Shown: positions 37,445 to 49,700 of the stretch, piece after piece
Numbering within the stretch: the stretch's first letter is position 1
Layout of the letters: the number at the start of each line of letters is the position of its first letter
DNA from: Apostichopus japonicus
Lineage: Eukaryota > Echinodermata > Holothuroidea > Aspidochirotida > Stichopodidae
NCBI RefSeq assembly: GCF_037975245.1
Contig: NC_092577.1
Coordinates: 29,134,398-29,198,397 of the forward strand
DNA length: 64,000 bases
Reading direction: 5' to 3'
Translations under genes and position numbers: made by a program
The notes under the pieces: model-generated
What the model was told of the DNA's origin: nothing
The model's input: only the letters and a program-made list of their open reading frames with translations
The model's database searches: none

Positions 37445-38094
37445 CAGGTGCGTAGCCAAGGGAGGGGGATGAACGGTGGAGACCTCCCTCCCCCTCGAGC
37501 ATATTATTTTGGTATTTTTTTATGGTATCGAAGTTTTATAATAGCCGTTATAAGAGGTTTTAATATTTGTACACCAATAATTTAACTGTGTCTGAATTTT
37601 CGAAAATTCCTTGACCAACATTCTTCATCATACTTCCCTCTACTCGTGCAATTTTGACCGGTCTGTTAGGGGTTGAGGGTTTTTTTCTGTATTGGTTGTC
37701 CATAGATGAAATATTATGCAACATTATGGGTATGTTTTGAAGTGAATTTATTATTCAAATTCTGAACAAATAATGGGCTTAAAACCTTGAAAAGTGGGGC
37801 TGACGGGTATTGTGGGGCGTTACGTAGAATTACCTACAAAAGCAATGATCCACAGGAGATGCAATGAGGTAGAACATGATGTGTGACTGGTGACAATCTT
37901 GAAAAAAGGTTATGAATGAAAAAAAAACTATTAGGAAAAACTTGGTTCTCAGGCAAAAGTGTACATCTGGTTGGTCAGTTTCAAGCCCGAGAAGTGCCAT
38001 TTCCGGTGATCTGGGGGGCTATCAAAACCAGAAATTTTCTTCTACGCTGCGCGCCAACCAATGGTGGCGCTCCGCTTTGATAGTAATTCGCCTG
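37445..38094 (-). mobile_element. Deleted/chimeric composite-family fragment D
   Basis: The left end CAGGTGCGTAGCCAAGG resembles the 268-bp element at 8750, but the body from about 37530 matches the right half of copy A in reverse. The right terminus is cut to CGAATT(A)C then CAGG reversed, lacking the GC-rich end. No duplication was found. The shared core is at about 38000-38085. Confidence 0.7.
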
Positions 38095-38160
38095 CATGTC
38101 CCACCCAATATTTGAAACAGATCGCCGCCCCTGCTAATAAGTATTACCGACTAAGCTACC

Positions 38161-38362
38161 AGTGGCGGAGATTTCTTGTCAGAAGTGGGGGGGGGGGGGG
38201 GTTGCAGGCCATTGATGAAACAAAAAGTCATAACTGCTGGCTCACTCTCTAAGTGGAGCGCCACCATAAGTTGGCGCGAAGTGCACAAGAATTTTTTGGC
38301 AAATATTGCCTCCCAGATTGCAGTAAATGGCATTGCCCAGGCCTTGAAAAGCTGCATTTAAC
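38161..38362 (+). mobile_element. Core-bearing element fragment
   Basis: It begins CAGTGGCGGAGATTTC, has a G13 run, then the shared core with GTGGAGCGCCACCATAAG and TTGGCGCGAAG (about 38245-38345). The right end is replaced by copy E. A matching mirrored end, TTTCTCCGCCACTG, occurs at about 40081-40097 and might be its separated partner, but the flanks do not match. Confidence 0.5.
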
Positions 38363-39718
38363 CAGGGGCCTATGCAGGATTTTCTAACCCGGGGGCGCGT
38401 ATTACTAAGCAGAGCGCCACCATTGGTTGGCGCGCAGCGTACAAGCAAATTTCTGGTTTTGGTACTCCCAGATCACCGGAAATGGCACTTCTCGGGCTTG
38501 AAACTGACCAACCATATGTACACTTTTGCCTGAGAACCAAGTTTTTTCCAAATACTTTTTTCTCATCTATAACCTTTTTGAAGATTGTCACCAGTCACAC
38601 ATCATGTTCGACTTCATCCCATATCCTGTGGATCATTGCTTTTGTAGGTGATTCTTCATCGCGGCCCACAATATCCGTCAGCCCCACTGTTCAGAATTTG
38701 AAAATTCACAATTCTCGTGAATAAATTCACTTCAAAACATACCCATAATGTTGCACAAAATATCATCTATGGACAACCGATATAGAAAAACCTCCTTCAA
38801 ACCCTAACAGACGGGTCAAAATTGCACGAGTATGATGAAGTATGATGAAGAATATTGGTTAGGGAATTTTCGAAAATTCAGACGGCTACTTAAAAATTTC
38901 GTTGAAGGAAATAAAAATATACCAGAAATTTCCGAAACCGAATACTACACACATCGACAGTTTTGAGCATGGGCGCAGATCAGTCTTGGATAATGGTGGG
39001 GACGCGTGTCTGTTCTATGACACTATCTAAGCGGAGCGCGACCATGGGTTCGCGAGTAGCGTACGATTTTTTTGGGCAAATATACCTCCCAGATCGCCGG
39101 AAATAACACTTCCCAGACCTAATGATGCTCCTAAACCTCCTTAAGTTTTAGATCTCATGGCTTAGAAATTTAGTTTGGAGAAATACATGGGCGTCTGCAG
39201 AAAGAAAATCAGGGGACAAATAATCCAAGTAGACTTTTGTATATACGATGGGTCTGGGGTCCTCTCCCAGAAAACAAATATAGACTGCCGCAAATGCGAT
39301 TTCCGTCCTATATCTAACAACTGTGGATAAAACACAATAAAATGAGAACTGCTGCATGTCATTTGCACAATGCTGGATCAAACTGCGCCAAAGTTCATTA
39401 CAGGGGAACTTGAAATGCAGCTATTGGTCAAGACAAATTGGTGGGGACACGGTATATCATGTCCCCACTACTGAAAAAGTTGGTGGGGACGCGTCCCGCT
39501 GTCCTCACCAGGATCTGCGCCCATGGTTCGGAGGCTGTTTATCGTGGAACGCCATTTTCATGCTCACTGATATGATGTGATATCTGCTGTTTGCTTTACA
39601 AATTCGAATAATTTTGTCACTGTTCCTCTTTCTCTTCCCGTTTCCTTGCCGTATTTTCTACTCCATCCTTTTCTCCTTTTCCAGTCTCTTTCTTCTTTTT
39701 CTTTTCTTCCTTCACCTC
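38363..39718 (+). mobile_element. Composite-family copy E, truncated on the right
   Basis: The left end CAGGGGCCTATGCAGG is followed by the shared core (about 38395-38490) and the family's unique middle. It then has a 558-bp insertion (38968-39525), and ends in the pyrimidine block without the GC-rich terminus. It also lacks the internal 268-bp-like module found in A, B and C. Confidence 0.75.
38968..39525. mobile_element. 558-bp hAT-like element nested in copy E
   Basis: The left end CATGGGCGCAGATC and right end GATCTGCGCCCATG are exact inverted repeats. Flanks gttttgag and gttcggag match at 6 of 8. Other family copies read through the site (ACAGTTTTGAGGCTGTTC), proving insertion. The shared core is at about 39020-39115. 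Confidence 0.82.
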
Positions 39719-39719
39719 G

Positions 39720-41083
39720 TTGAAGTTGGCAAGTGTATACAGTTCCAAAGCTATTCAACAGCAAAACGTTATTTGTGTATGTCTGTTGTGGGGTGAAGTT
39801 AGCGCTATGAGCTACAAGTTCCAATGCGCAAGGTGGGGGAAAGGGGCTAGAAATAATGTGTGGGTCAATTCTAACTCGGTTTTCGGTCGTTACTTGTTGA
39901 TGTAGCCTACCAGGTAAAAGGTTGAAATGGCTTTAACAATTTCAAATTTAATAATTTGATTTATTATGCCATTTGGAGCATATAACATAGGCTATAACAG
40001 AACATTACTGGCAAAAACTAGGGGGTTGATTGTGTGGGCCAACCCCCCCTCTTCAAAAAGTGGGGGGTTAAAACCCCCCTGTTTCTCCGCCACTGCCCCT
40101 CCCCCCCCCCAACCCGGCCCCTCCTTTCCCATCCGAAGCTACAACCCATGTTAGGAATATCATGCAAGGTCATCCTCATTACATGATTTCAAGCCAGCTC
40201 TGCCCCAGGTTAGAATCAATTTACAGGAACTCTATCCAAAGTTGGAGGCAAGGTGTGCGATTAGAAGTGTGGCCCGTGGATGCCGAAAGCAGAGAGCTAA
40301 ATAAACTAAGTGCATTGGTATAGCGAGGAGATCACACAGTACTTCACCCGTGTCTATCGATCGTTTATACTGTTGCTATTGTTACGTACTTCTTCGCACC
40401 TAGGTGAGAACAAATATGAGCTATTACCACAAACTCTTCCAATTTTAATTAATTCAAAGTACAAAAGACTTTTAATAATACTTTACCAAGTAGTATTTAA
40501 TATTCAAAATCTAATAAGTTTCCATTTTTAACTTAATTTACAGAAAAAATATATATTAAGATCTTTGTCTTTCGGTATTCTGGCCACAAATCAAGCACTT
40601 TCAAACGAAGTGTAATGAACTCGAGTAGTAGTCGGTGCATAGCCTAATGTAATTCATGGCTACTCTACAGAATTGGATTACTCTACAGAAGTACTACATT
40701 GACGATCGATTTCATAAATGTATCTCTGGATTGTGATTCGAAGATTTCGGGCAGCTCAGTCAATAAAAATATGTGGTAAAGTTATATCAAGGTAATACTT
40801 TGTTGTTTAAGTTTCTCTTACTTCTTACTATCTTAGGTCTATAACCCGATCCAAGCAGGTTAGGACCCGGTTAGGCACATTGGTGTTACCAACATATACT
40901 ACAATGTATTTGAGCCTGGGGGCAAATTACTTGACATTAGGCTTTACAGATACGGCGTGGCATACGTTAGGAATGCTCAAAGTTAGTCCTTAGACCTACC
41001 TGTTTGTAAGACCTATGCTAGAACTATAAGCTAGACCAAGTTAGCCCAAGTCGAGGGCTATCAAGTACTATAGTATAGTAGTA
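39720..41083. other. Intergenic with a G/C-run transposon end
   Basis: Contains C/G-run sequence ending in TTTCTCCGCCACTG at 40020-40110, probably the remains of a transposon terminus. Nothing else was recognised. Confidence 0.4.
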
Positions 41084-41091
41084 GTAGGCCT

Positions 41092-42015
41092 TAGTGATGA
41101 TAGTCGTAATCGATTAATTGCCGGTAGTCGCCATTACACTTTGGTAGTTCTATTAATCGTGCTCGAAAACTGCAGTAAGTTGTGATTACCCGACTACAAC
41201 TTTCAAGCAAACGCCACAACTAAACGGCTTTGGAAATAGCCTAACCTATCAAAACAAACAATAAAGCAGTTCGTCAGCAAATGTTGCAAAATTACAGGTT
41301 CTCACAATGCTACACTAGCACTGTGCTGTGTTAATAATTGGCAAGCACCTGCTCCGGTTAGATTCATGGGTTTACTTGTCAGTAATACGCTTGTTCTGCA
41401 GTGCAACATTCAGTCCTAGCAATGTTTGATCATTGCGCATAATCGCAAATTCCTAAGTTATTAATCTTTTATGATTGCCAAAGTATTTGTCATTTCTTCA
41501 AACATGTTTACAATTACTTCATTACTGGACTGGTTCTCATTTATCGGATGCCTGATCGAGTGTGTCAATTGCAGTGTAGTTAATTTCAAATTGCAAAATA
41601 TATGCCTGCTATCGTGCTAGGCTAAATGCCTAGCCTAGAAGGTTGAATGTCCTTGAACTACAGAAAACTCTTGCATACTAATCATAACACTGTTACAAGG
41701 TGTTACACCTATTCATTGTTTGCACGTTTGCTTTGATTAGTGTAAGAAGTTGTAGTAGCCACGTAGATTCATTCAAAAAATTTTAAAGTACTATGAAGGA
41801 TTTAAAGAAACGTTGTTTACAGTTTTTCTTTGGTAGATGTTTTAACATGATTTAGACACCACACGTTAAGCCACAAAAGAACAAATACAGACTATATATC
41901 TGCACTGTAAGAATGACAGTGATGATGTCATTACTGTAACCGATTAATTGCAGCAATCGCGAGAAGAGCTATGTGATTATTTGACTACAAAAGAAAGAGT
42001 CAACTATCAGCACTA
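41092..42015. mobile_element. 924-bp hAT-like element with perfect 8-bp TSD
   Basis: The left end TAGTGATGATAGTC and right end AACTATCAGCACTA form imperfect inverted repeats. The duplication GTAGGCCT is exact (41084-41091 and 42016-42023). Subterminal CGATTAATTGC occurs near both ends. No transposase was seen. Confidence 0.85.
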
Positions 42016-42023
42016 GTAGGCCT

Positions 42024-43771
42024 AACACTCAGTAGCACTTGACACAATGAAATTAAGGACACGTCTGGGGATGTTGAGAACGAGAAATGGATAGGCCTAA
42101 CATTAGGTCCAGAGAAGTAAAGCCTGTGGGCTCATGCTCTTTCAGTTTTGTGAAAACCTTAAGGGTGCACCATCATCTAAACTACATCTTACAAGTACAG
42201 TACTCTTTTGTTGTTATCAAAACGTTTTTTGTATTTCATTTTGTAAGTAAATATTACTTACCCTTTTGATGTTTACAAATAGTGTTCCTTTGTTGAACAT
42301 TTTTAATGAAAAATTGTCTTCACTTTATAATGAAAAAGAATCCTTTTCTTGCACAAGTATTGAAAGAAGTCAAATTTGCACTACAGTCTTAAAAAAATTC
42401 AAATACCAAAATATTTCTTACAGATACTGATAGCTGGGTAAACTGTGAGGTAACCTTTTGGTTAATTCCGTCAAATCAATATCAATACATGTCCCAGAGC
42501 CCCTTGAAGTTTGTGTCCCTCCAGCATGAACTCTCGCCATCCCAGATTAGGTCACTCAATCCCCATGGACAATTGTCGCAGGCCCTTTGTCAATCTTTAA
42601 AGCAGCATTTTGCATTTGGTCGCCGTTTTCTACTTTTTTGACATGTCCATCAAGTTTTTTACATATATTAATCACAAAACAGCAAACTAAGATATCGGCC
42701 AAGTTTTTCGCTACCAACATCGTTAATTTGCGAGTAATTAAGGATATTTGCAGATAATGAGAAAGGTGTCCATGACAAAATTCCACATTTAAAATTATTC
42801 GCATACAGTTCCCCCAAACCCACTAGTTTGAATTTAACCAATCAGAGATGCAGGTTTAGTTATGAGCCGTTGCTAAAAATAGATTCAAGACTTTGCGTTG
42901 GTACAACCAGGGAGTTGTGATGGAACTCCTTGGTACAACTGCCATATAGACTGTACACAAATCAAGCTTGGTGTTGTATTACGAATTGGTCAATTATGTT
43001 TGTAGTGTTTAAATATTGATATTATGGGCGAGGTTTATTGAGATCCCAACGGAAAATATCTTGGAAAAATACAAAGTTGAAAGTTGCAAATTTTTCGACT
43101 TTTATGCCACCATTTGAAGTAAGATTTAAATAGATAAGCTAGTTATGTATGTCGTTATGGCATAGTGGAGTCAGTGAGGTTGAGAAATATCATAGAAAAG
43201 GAAGCAAAATGCTGCTTTAAAGGGTGTGAAGACTCGCGCAAAAAGAAACGTCTAATGCCGGTAATCTGACCTAGTTTCGAATGAGGTTTGGAAGTACAAT
43301 CGCGGAATTTTACACTGCAGGATATGTAAAACACAGCAACTACAGTGTTTACCTGTGCATCTACATACATGTATTTAACACAGCAGTGCACAAAGTTAGG
43401 GGACACGCTTAGTTACAAACACCACCATACTGAAGGCTTCAAGTATGGTTGTCTGGACAGCGAATTTGGTTTTCCAAAAAAATGCAGCAAAAATACTAAG
43501 ACCAATATGAAAACCGTAGGAGAGATGTGTAGGTTTGGTGAATAGAACAACAGCAATATGGATACCGTAGGAGAGATGCGTAGGTTTGGTGAATAGAATG
43601 TAGTTTGGGGGTGATACAATTGATGTGCATCATTTAACTGTTTGGAGGTATTTAGTTATGTAAAACATCTTCCAATGATGTGACTGCAAAATCTAAAAAG
43701 TGATCGGCTGCAAATTCTTTTGAGACCTGAAACTATGTGAATGATTCATTCCCAGTGCTTCAGTATATTTG
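42024..43771. other. Intergenic with two dispersed repeats
   Basis: About 43200-43300 repeats in reverse the intron sequence at 3690-3770. About 43435-43610 contains a local duplication (CCGTAGGAGAGATG, GTAGGTTTGGTGAATAGAA, twice). It belongs to a family also seen near 14490-14640 and 55780-55930. No gene was seen. Confidence 0.5.
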
Positions 43772-43779
43772 GTTTAGGG

Positions 43780-44861
43780 CAGGTGCGGCGGAACGTAAAA
43801 ATTATTGGGGGGGCTAATGTGTGGAGACTATCTAAGCGGAGCGCCACCATCGGTTGGCGCGGAGCGTACAAGAAAATTTTGGGTTTTTTAAACCCCCAGA
43901 TGACCGGAAACGGCACTTCCCGAGTGTTTTATGCTTCAAATACCTAGCCCTAAAATATGGGTCTCAAGCCTGCAATTTCTCAGATTGCTCGTAAAAGTCT
44001 GTAAAAACATTGTAATTTGTATATCCGATGGTGGTTTAAGAGAGTAGCTATTACTTGTAGTGTACTCGCAAAGACGTTTTTTGATTGTTGTAAGGGCAGT
44101 GGCGGAGCTAGGGGTATTGGTCGGGGGGGGCAAGAATGGTCTGTAGGGGCACTTTCGACACTATCTAAGCGGAGTGCCACCACAGGTTGGCGCGGAGCGT
44201 ACAGAAATTTTTTGAGATAGATACTCCCTAGATTGCAGGAAATGACCCTCTCCGGGCCTTGCTAATTTGCAGATAAACGGAGAATAAATAGGTGTCGTCG
44301 CCATTTTGTCGGAAAATTACACCAACAGAATATGACAAATGTCAATAGATAGATGAGAGCGCAATAAAATAGTCAATAATCGCGAATAAGTAAAACGTAG
44401 TGAAAAGCTGAAAAGGGCGCCAGCAGTCTATTTGAGTCCGTCAGGGGGGGGGGGTGGCATCCGCCCCTGACTGTATGGACGCTTCGCTACTGAGTAAGGG
44501 GATGTTGGAGAACTGGCTGAAATGAGGCAAGTCATTGGCCTAAGACGAAGTTGTGTTGAGCTTACCGGTACTCACACTCACTGCTTCCACTTTTCACGGG
44601 GCGTGAAGAAGCGGTTGGGGTGACAATGTGGTCTACAGCCAGGGGACGGGCCGAGGGTCCCCCAGCATTTACTAAAATTATTACACCTGTATAGTATACG
44701 TGTGCATCGGACAGATCGACAAGTATACTGCATTGAAAAATGGGCAGATGCACGTTTCGGAGCCTTGGTAGATATTGGGGGGGCTTATCATGCATTTGCC
44801 CCCTCAACTTTTTTATTGGGGGGCTGAGCCCCCCAAGCCCCCCTCGGTTCCGCCGCCACTG
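43780..44861 (+). mobile_element. 1082-bp hAT-like element with perfect 8-bp TSD
   Basis: The left end CAGGTGCGGCGGAACG is mirrored by GGTTCCGCCGCCACTG. The duplication GTTTAGGG is exact (43772-43779 and 44862-44869). The shared core is at about 43830-43925. It contains a nested element at 44097-44491, leaving about 690 bp of original sequence. Confidence 0.9.
44097..44491 (+). mobile_element. 395-bp hAT-like element nested in 43780-44861
   Basis: It begins CAGTGGCGGAGCTAGGGG and ends GGACGCTTCGCTACTG. Flanks tgtaaggg and agtaaggg match at 7 of 8. It is the same family as 35930-36311, including the shared core (about 44158-44255). Confidence 0.85.
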
Positions 44862-44869
44862 GTTTAGGG

Positions 44870-46400
44870 CAGGCCCTACTAGCTGAAATAGTCATCACTG
44901 TGATGGGCATGTAATCCAATTTATCAGATGTCTATTAAATATTACTATCACATTATATAAATACAAGATATACTGAGTTCAACATATCAGTCTCCTTCAA
45001 ACTCAATATATACTGTACAGCTTTATATTTTGTACTATCACATATAAACACAATACTGACTTTATGCAATGTCTTCATTCATATCTTTCCAATCTCCTAC
45101 TGTACATTCTTAATGTTGCTTGATATTGATCTCGTTAAAATCCTTACTTTCAATCTGGTCAAAACAGAAGCCCTTAACACTACTAACATACAAGATCTGA
45201 GCTTTCTACAAATTTAGCTCAAGAAGCTGACCTACTCTACAGTTAGTTCTTTAGAGTAAAGTTCTCCTTACACAACCAGAATTCAATGCAAATCAATGTA
45301 GATGTTTTGTTGCCTCACTAGCAATCAATAAACCTTACAAGTGATGCTTCTACTGGATTTTTGTCGATAATAGAGCATTTACTTGACTTGCCAAAGTATT
45401 ATCCGCCTAAGGCAGTGCTTAAAGTAAAGAGGTGGTTATTGTTTGTCAGTGATGTTGCAATCCAGTAAAATAAAAAACAGTTGAGAAAGATGAAAGCTGG
45501 TGTTCCTGATCGGATTATCTGTATGAAGCACAGATTGTAAAAACAATAATAGGTGTATTGTTAATCATTTAAATACATATATCCAGCACTGGCATTGTTG
45601 AATTGTTTGATTTGAATTACTATCAATGCCACAGAAATGATTGTTCTTTCGATAATATGTGAACCTCCAGCTTACCGGCGGACACATCTATTATTTATTG
45701 TTGAATTAAGAATTTACTGAAAAATGAAATGCGGGGCAAAATTTTAATGGTATTCCGGTCATCCGAGACAGCCAAATGTCTGTTTGGACAACGAAAACTC
45801 AGCTCTGGTGCTTGCCATGCAGATGACTGGTTATTTACATTTAAATTCAGACTGTATTGTTTCTAGAGGTAAATACCCACAATTAGGTAAAATGATAAAT
45901 TGGTATCACCATCAGAATTTTGAGCTTACGAAATGAAAAAAATATAGGTACAGTAGGCCTGTGATCCTCCCAATCGGGCCTCCTCTATCTGGCCCAAAGC
46001 TGGGTTTTTTTTTCACCAAACTCACACATCTCTCCTCTACAATGTACATATTGGTCATTCACTCATTCTTTGTTCCTTGCAACATGTATGCTTTCTGGAC
46101 AACTAAAACGTAAGACGTACCTGGTTGTACGAGAGATCATATAACATGTGTGATATGGGATCATATACTGTACCACAATATAACTGAAAGATTTTGGAAA
46201 GTAAATTATAAATGTTTGATGAAGAGTATGTTTAATTTGTTGTGGGTCCATACTGCTATGTTACTGCACAATTGTGATTATGTACAGTAGGGTCATTGTG
46301 CTCAATATTTCTTGTAAGTACTACTTTTAATATGGAATATTGCTTTCAATTACAAAAGCCGAGTTTTTAATATTAATAATATTTTTCCTTTCTCTTTCAG
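44870..46400. other. Intergenic, nothing recognised
   Basis: AT-rich sequence immediately upstream of the carboxypeptidase gene. It should include that gene's promoter, but no specific element could be supported. Confidence 0.35.
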
Positions 46401-46721
46401 AGTGATGAAGAATAGACAGAGCTGAGTATGATCTGGATGCATTAATGCATATGCTGTACAAAGTCCAAAGTACACCATGCATGGCCAGAATAGAACAATG
46501 GTTTTTCATCTTCTTGGCAAAACATGAAGATGGATTCAACGTGAGAATGGAAAAACAATATTAGCTGATGGCATTTACACACTGGAGGTTACAAATTACA
46601 GTCTTGAAGCATATGACAGGTTAAAACATTCCTGTACACTGTTGAAGGTAGTTGCTTGTGAAACCATGGCAATGGTTTGCTTGAATCAAGTGTATAATTA
46701 CCACACATAATTTGACATGCA
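46401..46721 (+). other. 5' UTR of the carboxypeptidase gene with upstream ORFs
   Basis: A strong acceptor (tttctctttcag) ends at 46400, so an untranslated exon probably begins at 46401. Short upstream ORFs open at about 46404 (stop after six codons) and 46445. A TGA lies two codons before the chosen start at 46722, in frame. A possible donor (AAC|gtgaga) at about 46540 suggests part may be spliced out. Confidence 0.5.
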
Positions 46722-49700
46722 ATGGAGGTGATAAAAGATGAAACAGAAGAGTTTGGGAGGGGAGAAGAGCAGAGAAAGAGAAGATCAAATTCACCGGTGG
46801 TGTCGAATAGTGAGGACTCATCGTCTGTGGCACTCAGCACCGAGGGGGCTCCCAAAGGCAAGGAAAGGGATCGCAAATTTGGTAGGTAGAAAAATAGTCC
46901 ACAACACTGCCAAAAACCACTTCCACCAAAACTTTGTGGTATTAATTACCTTGGCTGGGCATATAAATAAATTGGTGACCATTATCCCTGAGCTTTATTT
47001 TAAGTGGTAGTGTCCCATTGACACTCATATTGAATATATTGTGATTTAGTGATTTCTTTTTGTAAATTGATCTGTAACTGTGGACAGCTATAATCGTTTT
47101 GAACATTTCAAACTCCTATCAAATTTATATATGCTTTATGGTGTACATTGTGAAGTAAAATGAGTAAGGTCACAGTAAGTTTAAGGTAAGGTGTATACTG
47201 TATGGTAACTTTGATGGTAGGAAGTATATTGTACAGTACGTGTATGAAGTAAACCATAGGTGTATGAAGTAGACTGTATGAAGTAAGTTTAAATGTGTAT
47301 GAAGTAAACTGTGTGTATGAAATAGACTAAATGTGTTTATAAAGTAGACGTGTATGAAGTAGACTATATGTGTGTTATACATGAAGTAGACCATATGTGT
47401 ATGAAGTAGACCATATGTTTATGAAGTAGACTTTATGTGTATGAAGTAGACTATGTGTTGATTAAATAGACTATATGTGTATGAATTAGACTATATATGT
47501 GTATGAAGTAGGCTATGTGTATGAGGTTTGTGTGTATGAAGTAGACTATGTGTATAATTTAGACTATATGTGGGTATGAAATATATATGTGTGTATGAAA
47601 TATACTATATGTGTATGGAGTAGTCTATACAGTATGTATGGAGCAGAATATGTCAAATAAATAGTTACAGCACATGTATTTTTTCACTTACAAGTGTCTT
47701 TAAAAGGTTGCTCTGTTTCAATGGTAAATTAACAGGTGTGTTTATATGGCTTACTACTTCATCGTCATTCAAACCCTGCTTGTTGTTCCAAATTTCGTGA
47801 GTTTAGTCTACCCCCCTCCTCCCTCCTTATTCTTGCTCTGAAACTTGAAAAGCTTCCATAGCGTTAACACCAGCACCAGTTAGTACTCTTTTTCGTGATT
47901 TAATGTAATTGATGCTCACTTCTGTTTTGAAAGAAATTGGTGAAAACCTAAAGAAGGAAGATGAGAGGAATTCCAGAAAGAGATCAGAGATATCCATGCA
48001 AGATGAAATACAACAACTGGCTCTGAAGAAGAGGGAAATCCTTATGAAGGGAAAAGGTACAATTGTGCAAAATGTGTTTTAGTTTCCTGTAATATTAATA
48101 GTACACTAATCCCCTTACATCTATCTCTTTGTGTTCATCATGCTCATTAACCTGTCTGTATTCTGTGCATGTTTTTGTCCCCTCTGTTACTGTTACTTGT
48201 CATTTAGCCTTTGAAGAAGATCCTGCTAGGATGGAAACATCAGGCCAACTTACTTTTACACAATATAAATAGTAATTAGCAAATATATCACATTATGGTA
48301 ATTTCAATTTACCCCAAGGATTAATTACTACTCTGCTGAAGTTGAAGCTTTTTAAATAAATATGGTGTGAAACCTTTTTTGTAAAAATTAAATTTTTCAT
48401 CAGAAATGCCTACATAGGATTTGACTGGCAAGATAATATATATTGATATAAATACATAAGGGCAGTTTTCAACATTTTCAAGACTTTGTGGCACATATAT
48501 TTATCCCTTTAACCATTCCAGTATGTGCAGGAATTTCCAGAAAACATACGGTTTTATTCCCTTTTAAATGCAGTTTGCCCTATGCATAATTTAGAAGAGA
48601 ATAAATTATCACCATCTCCTGTGTTACTTCTTGCCCACTTTTAATTTGGACCCGTCAGCAGTCTCATTAATTAAAGTCTGTAACAATAACAGGTCATTTA
48701 TATCACAGTCACATGTTATGAGCAGCAGTGTGTGAGTCAAGCAACAAAACTATTGTTTCTTTAATGGATGGAAAGGGTGCAATGAACACATTAAATCCCC
48801 CATATGCTCACTCGAAGTGTTTGTCATGGAATTCACGACCACACTGTGTCAGGACTCCTTAAAGTGCTTCTCTGCTTAAATTCAAACAAAATCAAGACAA
48901 AAGACAATTATTGATCATCATAACTCAAGTATCGCTACAGCCGTGTTTTTAGCCAAATGTTGCATAATTATAGAATTCAACCACAAAGGACAGTTAATCT
49001 TCTGAAGGCCAAACACTTGCAGATAAATATCGGCAGATATTTAACGGTCGTCCTGTAGTCCCGAGAAGATCAAATTTCTTTTTGAATGACCAAAATCAGC
49101 TTCCTTTAGTAATTTCCAACAAAATAAAGAAGATGTACATATAGACAATTATTGATCATGTTATTTATAACTCAAGCAGTGTTTCGGTGGTGTTCTTACC
49201 CATAATAAGGGACAGTAAATCTTTTGAAGGCCAAACATTTGCAGATATCATGAGGCAAAGTTTTAATGGTCGTCCAAGGCGAACACATTTCTGCTTCGGA
49301 CGACCAAAGTCAGCTTAAGAGGTCGTCCCTCGGACAACTCGTTGCTTGTATCAAAATGCAGATAGCATTGCAGCTAAATACCCCAAAAAGGTCAAATGTC
49401 AGAGAAACAAACAACAACCAGGAAAAAATGCATGAAAATTAGCACTGAAGAATTCATGAAAGGACAAGTTACACACCTCTGATGATTATCTGTGGGCCAA
49501 AATAAGATGTATTTAATTTTGTCTATCAACTGATGTTTTGGCACCTCTCTGAAAGCAAGTGGGGGGGGGGGATAGATGGGCTGGGGTGTGATGTCTCTTG
49601 TATAATTATTTGAACAAGCACAATTATGTTTGGAAGTAAACTCATTCACACACATGCACAGGTCCTGCTACACAGCTCCCATCTACACTGTGTTCCGTTA

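Larger units (their letters stand above)
34793..38133. mobile_element. hAT-like host element swollen to 3.3 kb by nested insertions
   Basis: The left end CATGGGCGGCGATC and right end GATCGCCGCCCCTG form inverted repeats, flanked by an exact 8-bp duplication CTAATAAG (34785-34792 and 38134-38141). Inside are a reversed core-bearing fragment (about 34915-35110), composite copy C (35242-37367) and fragment D (37445-38094). The original element was probably only a few hundred bases, with C-rich/G-rich CCCCCCAATATTT blocks. Confidence 0.85.
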
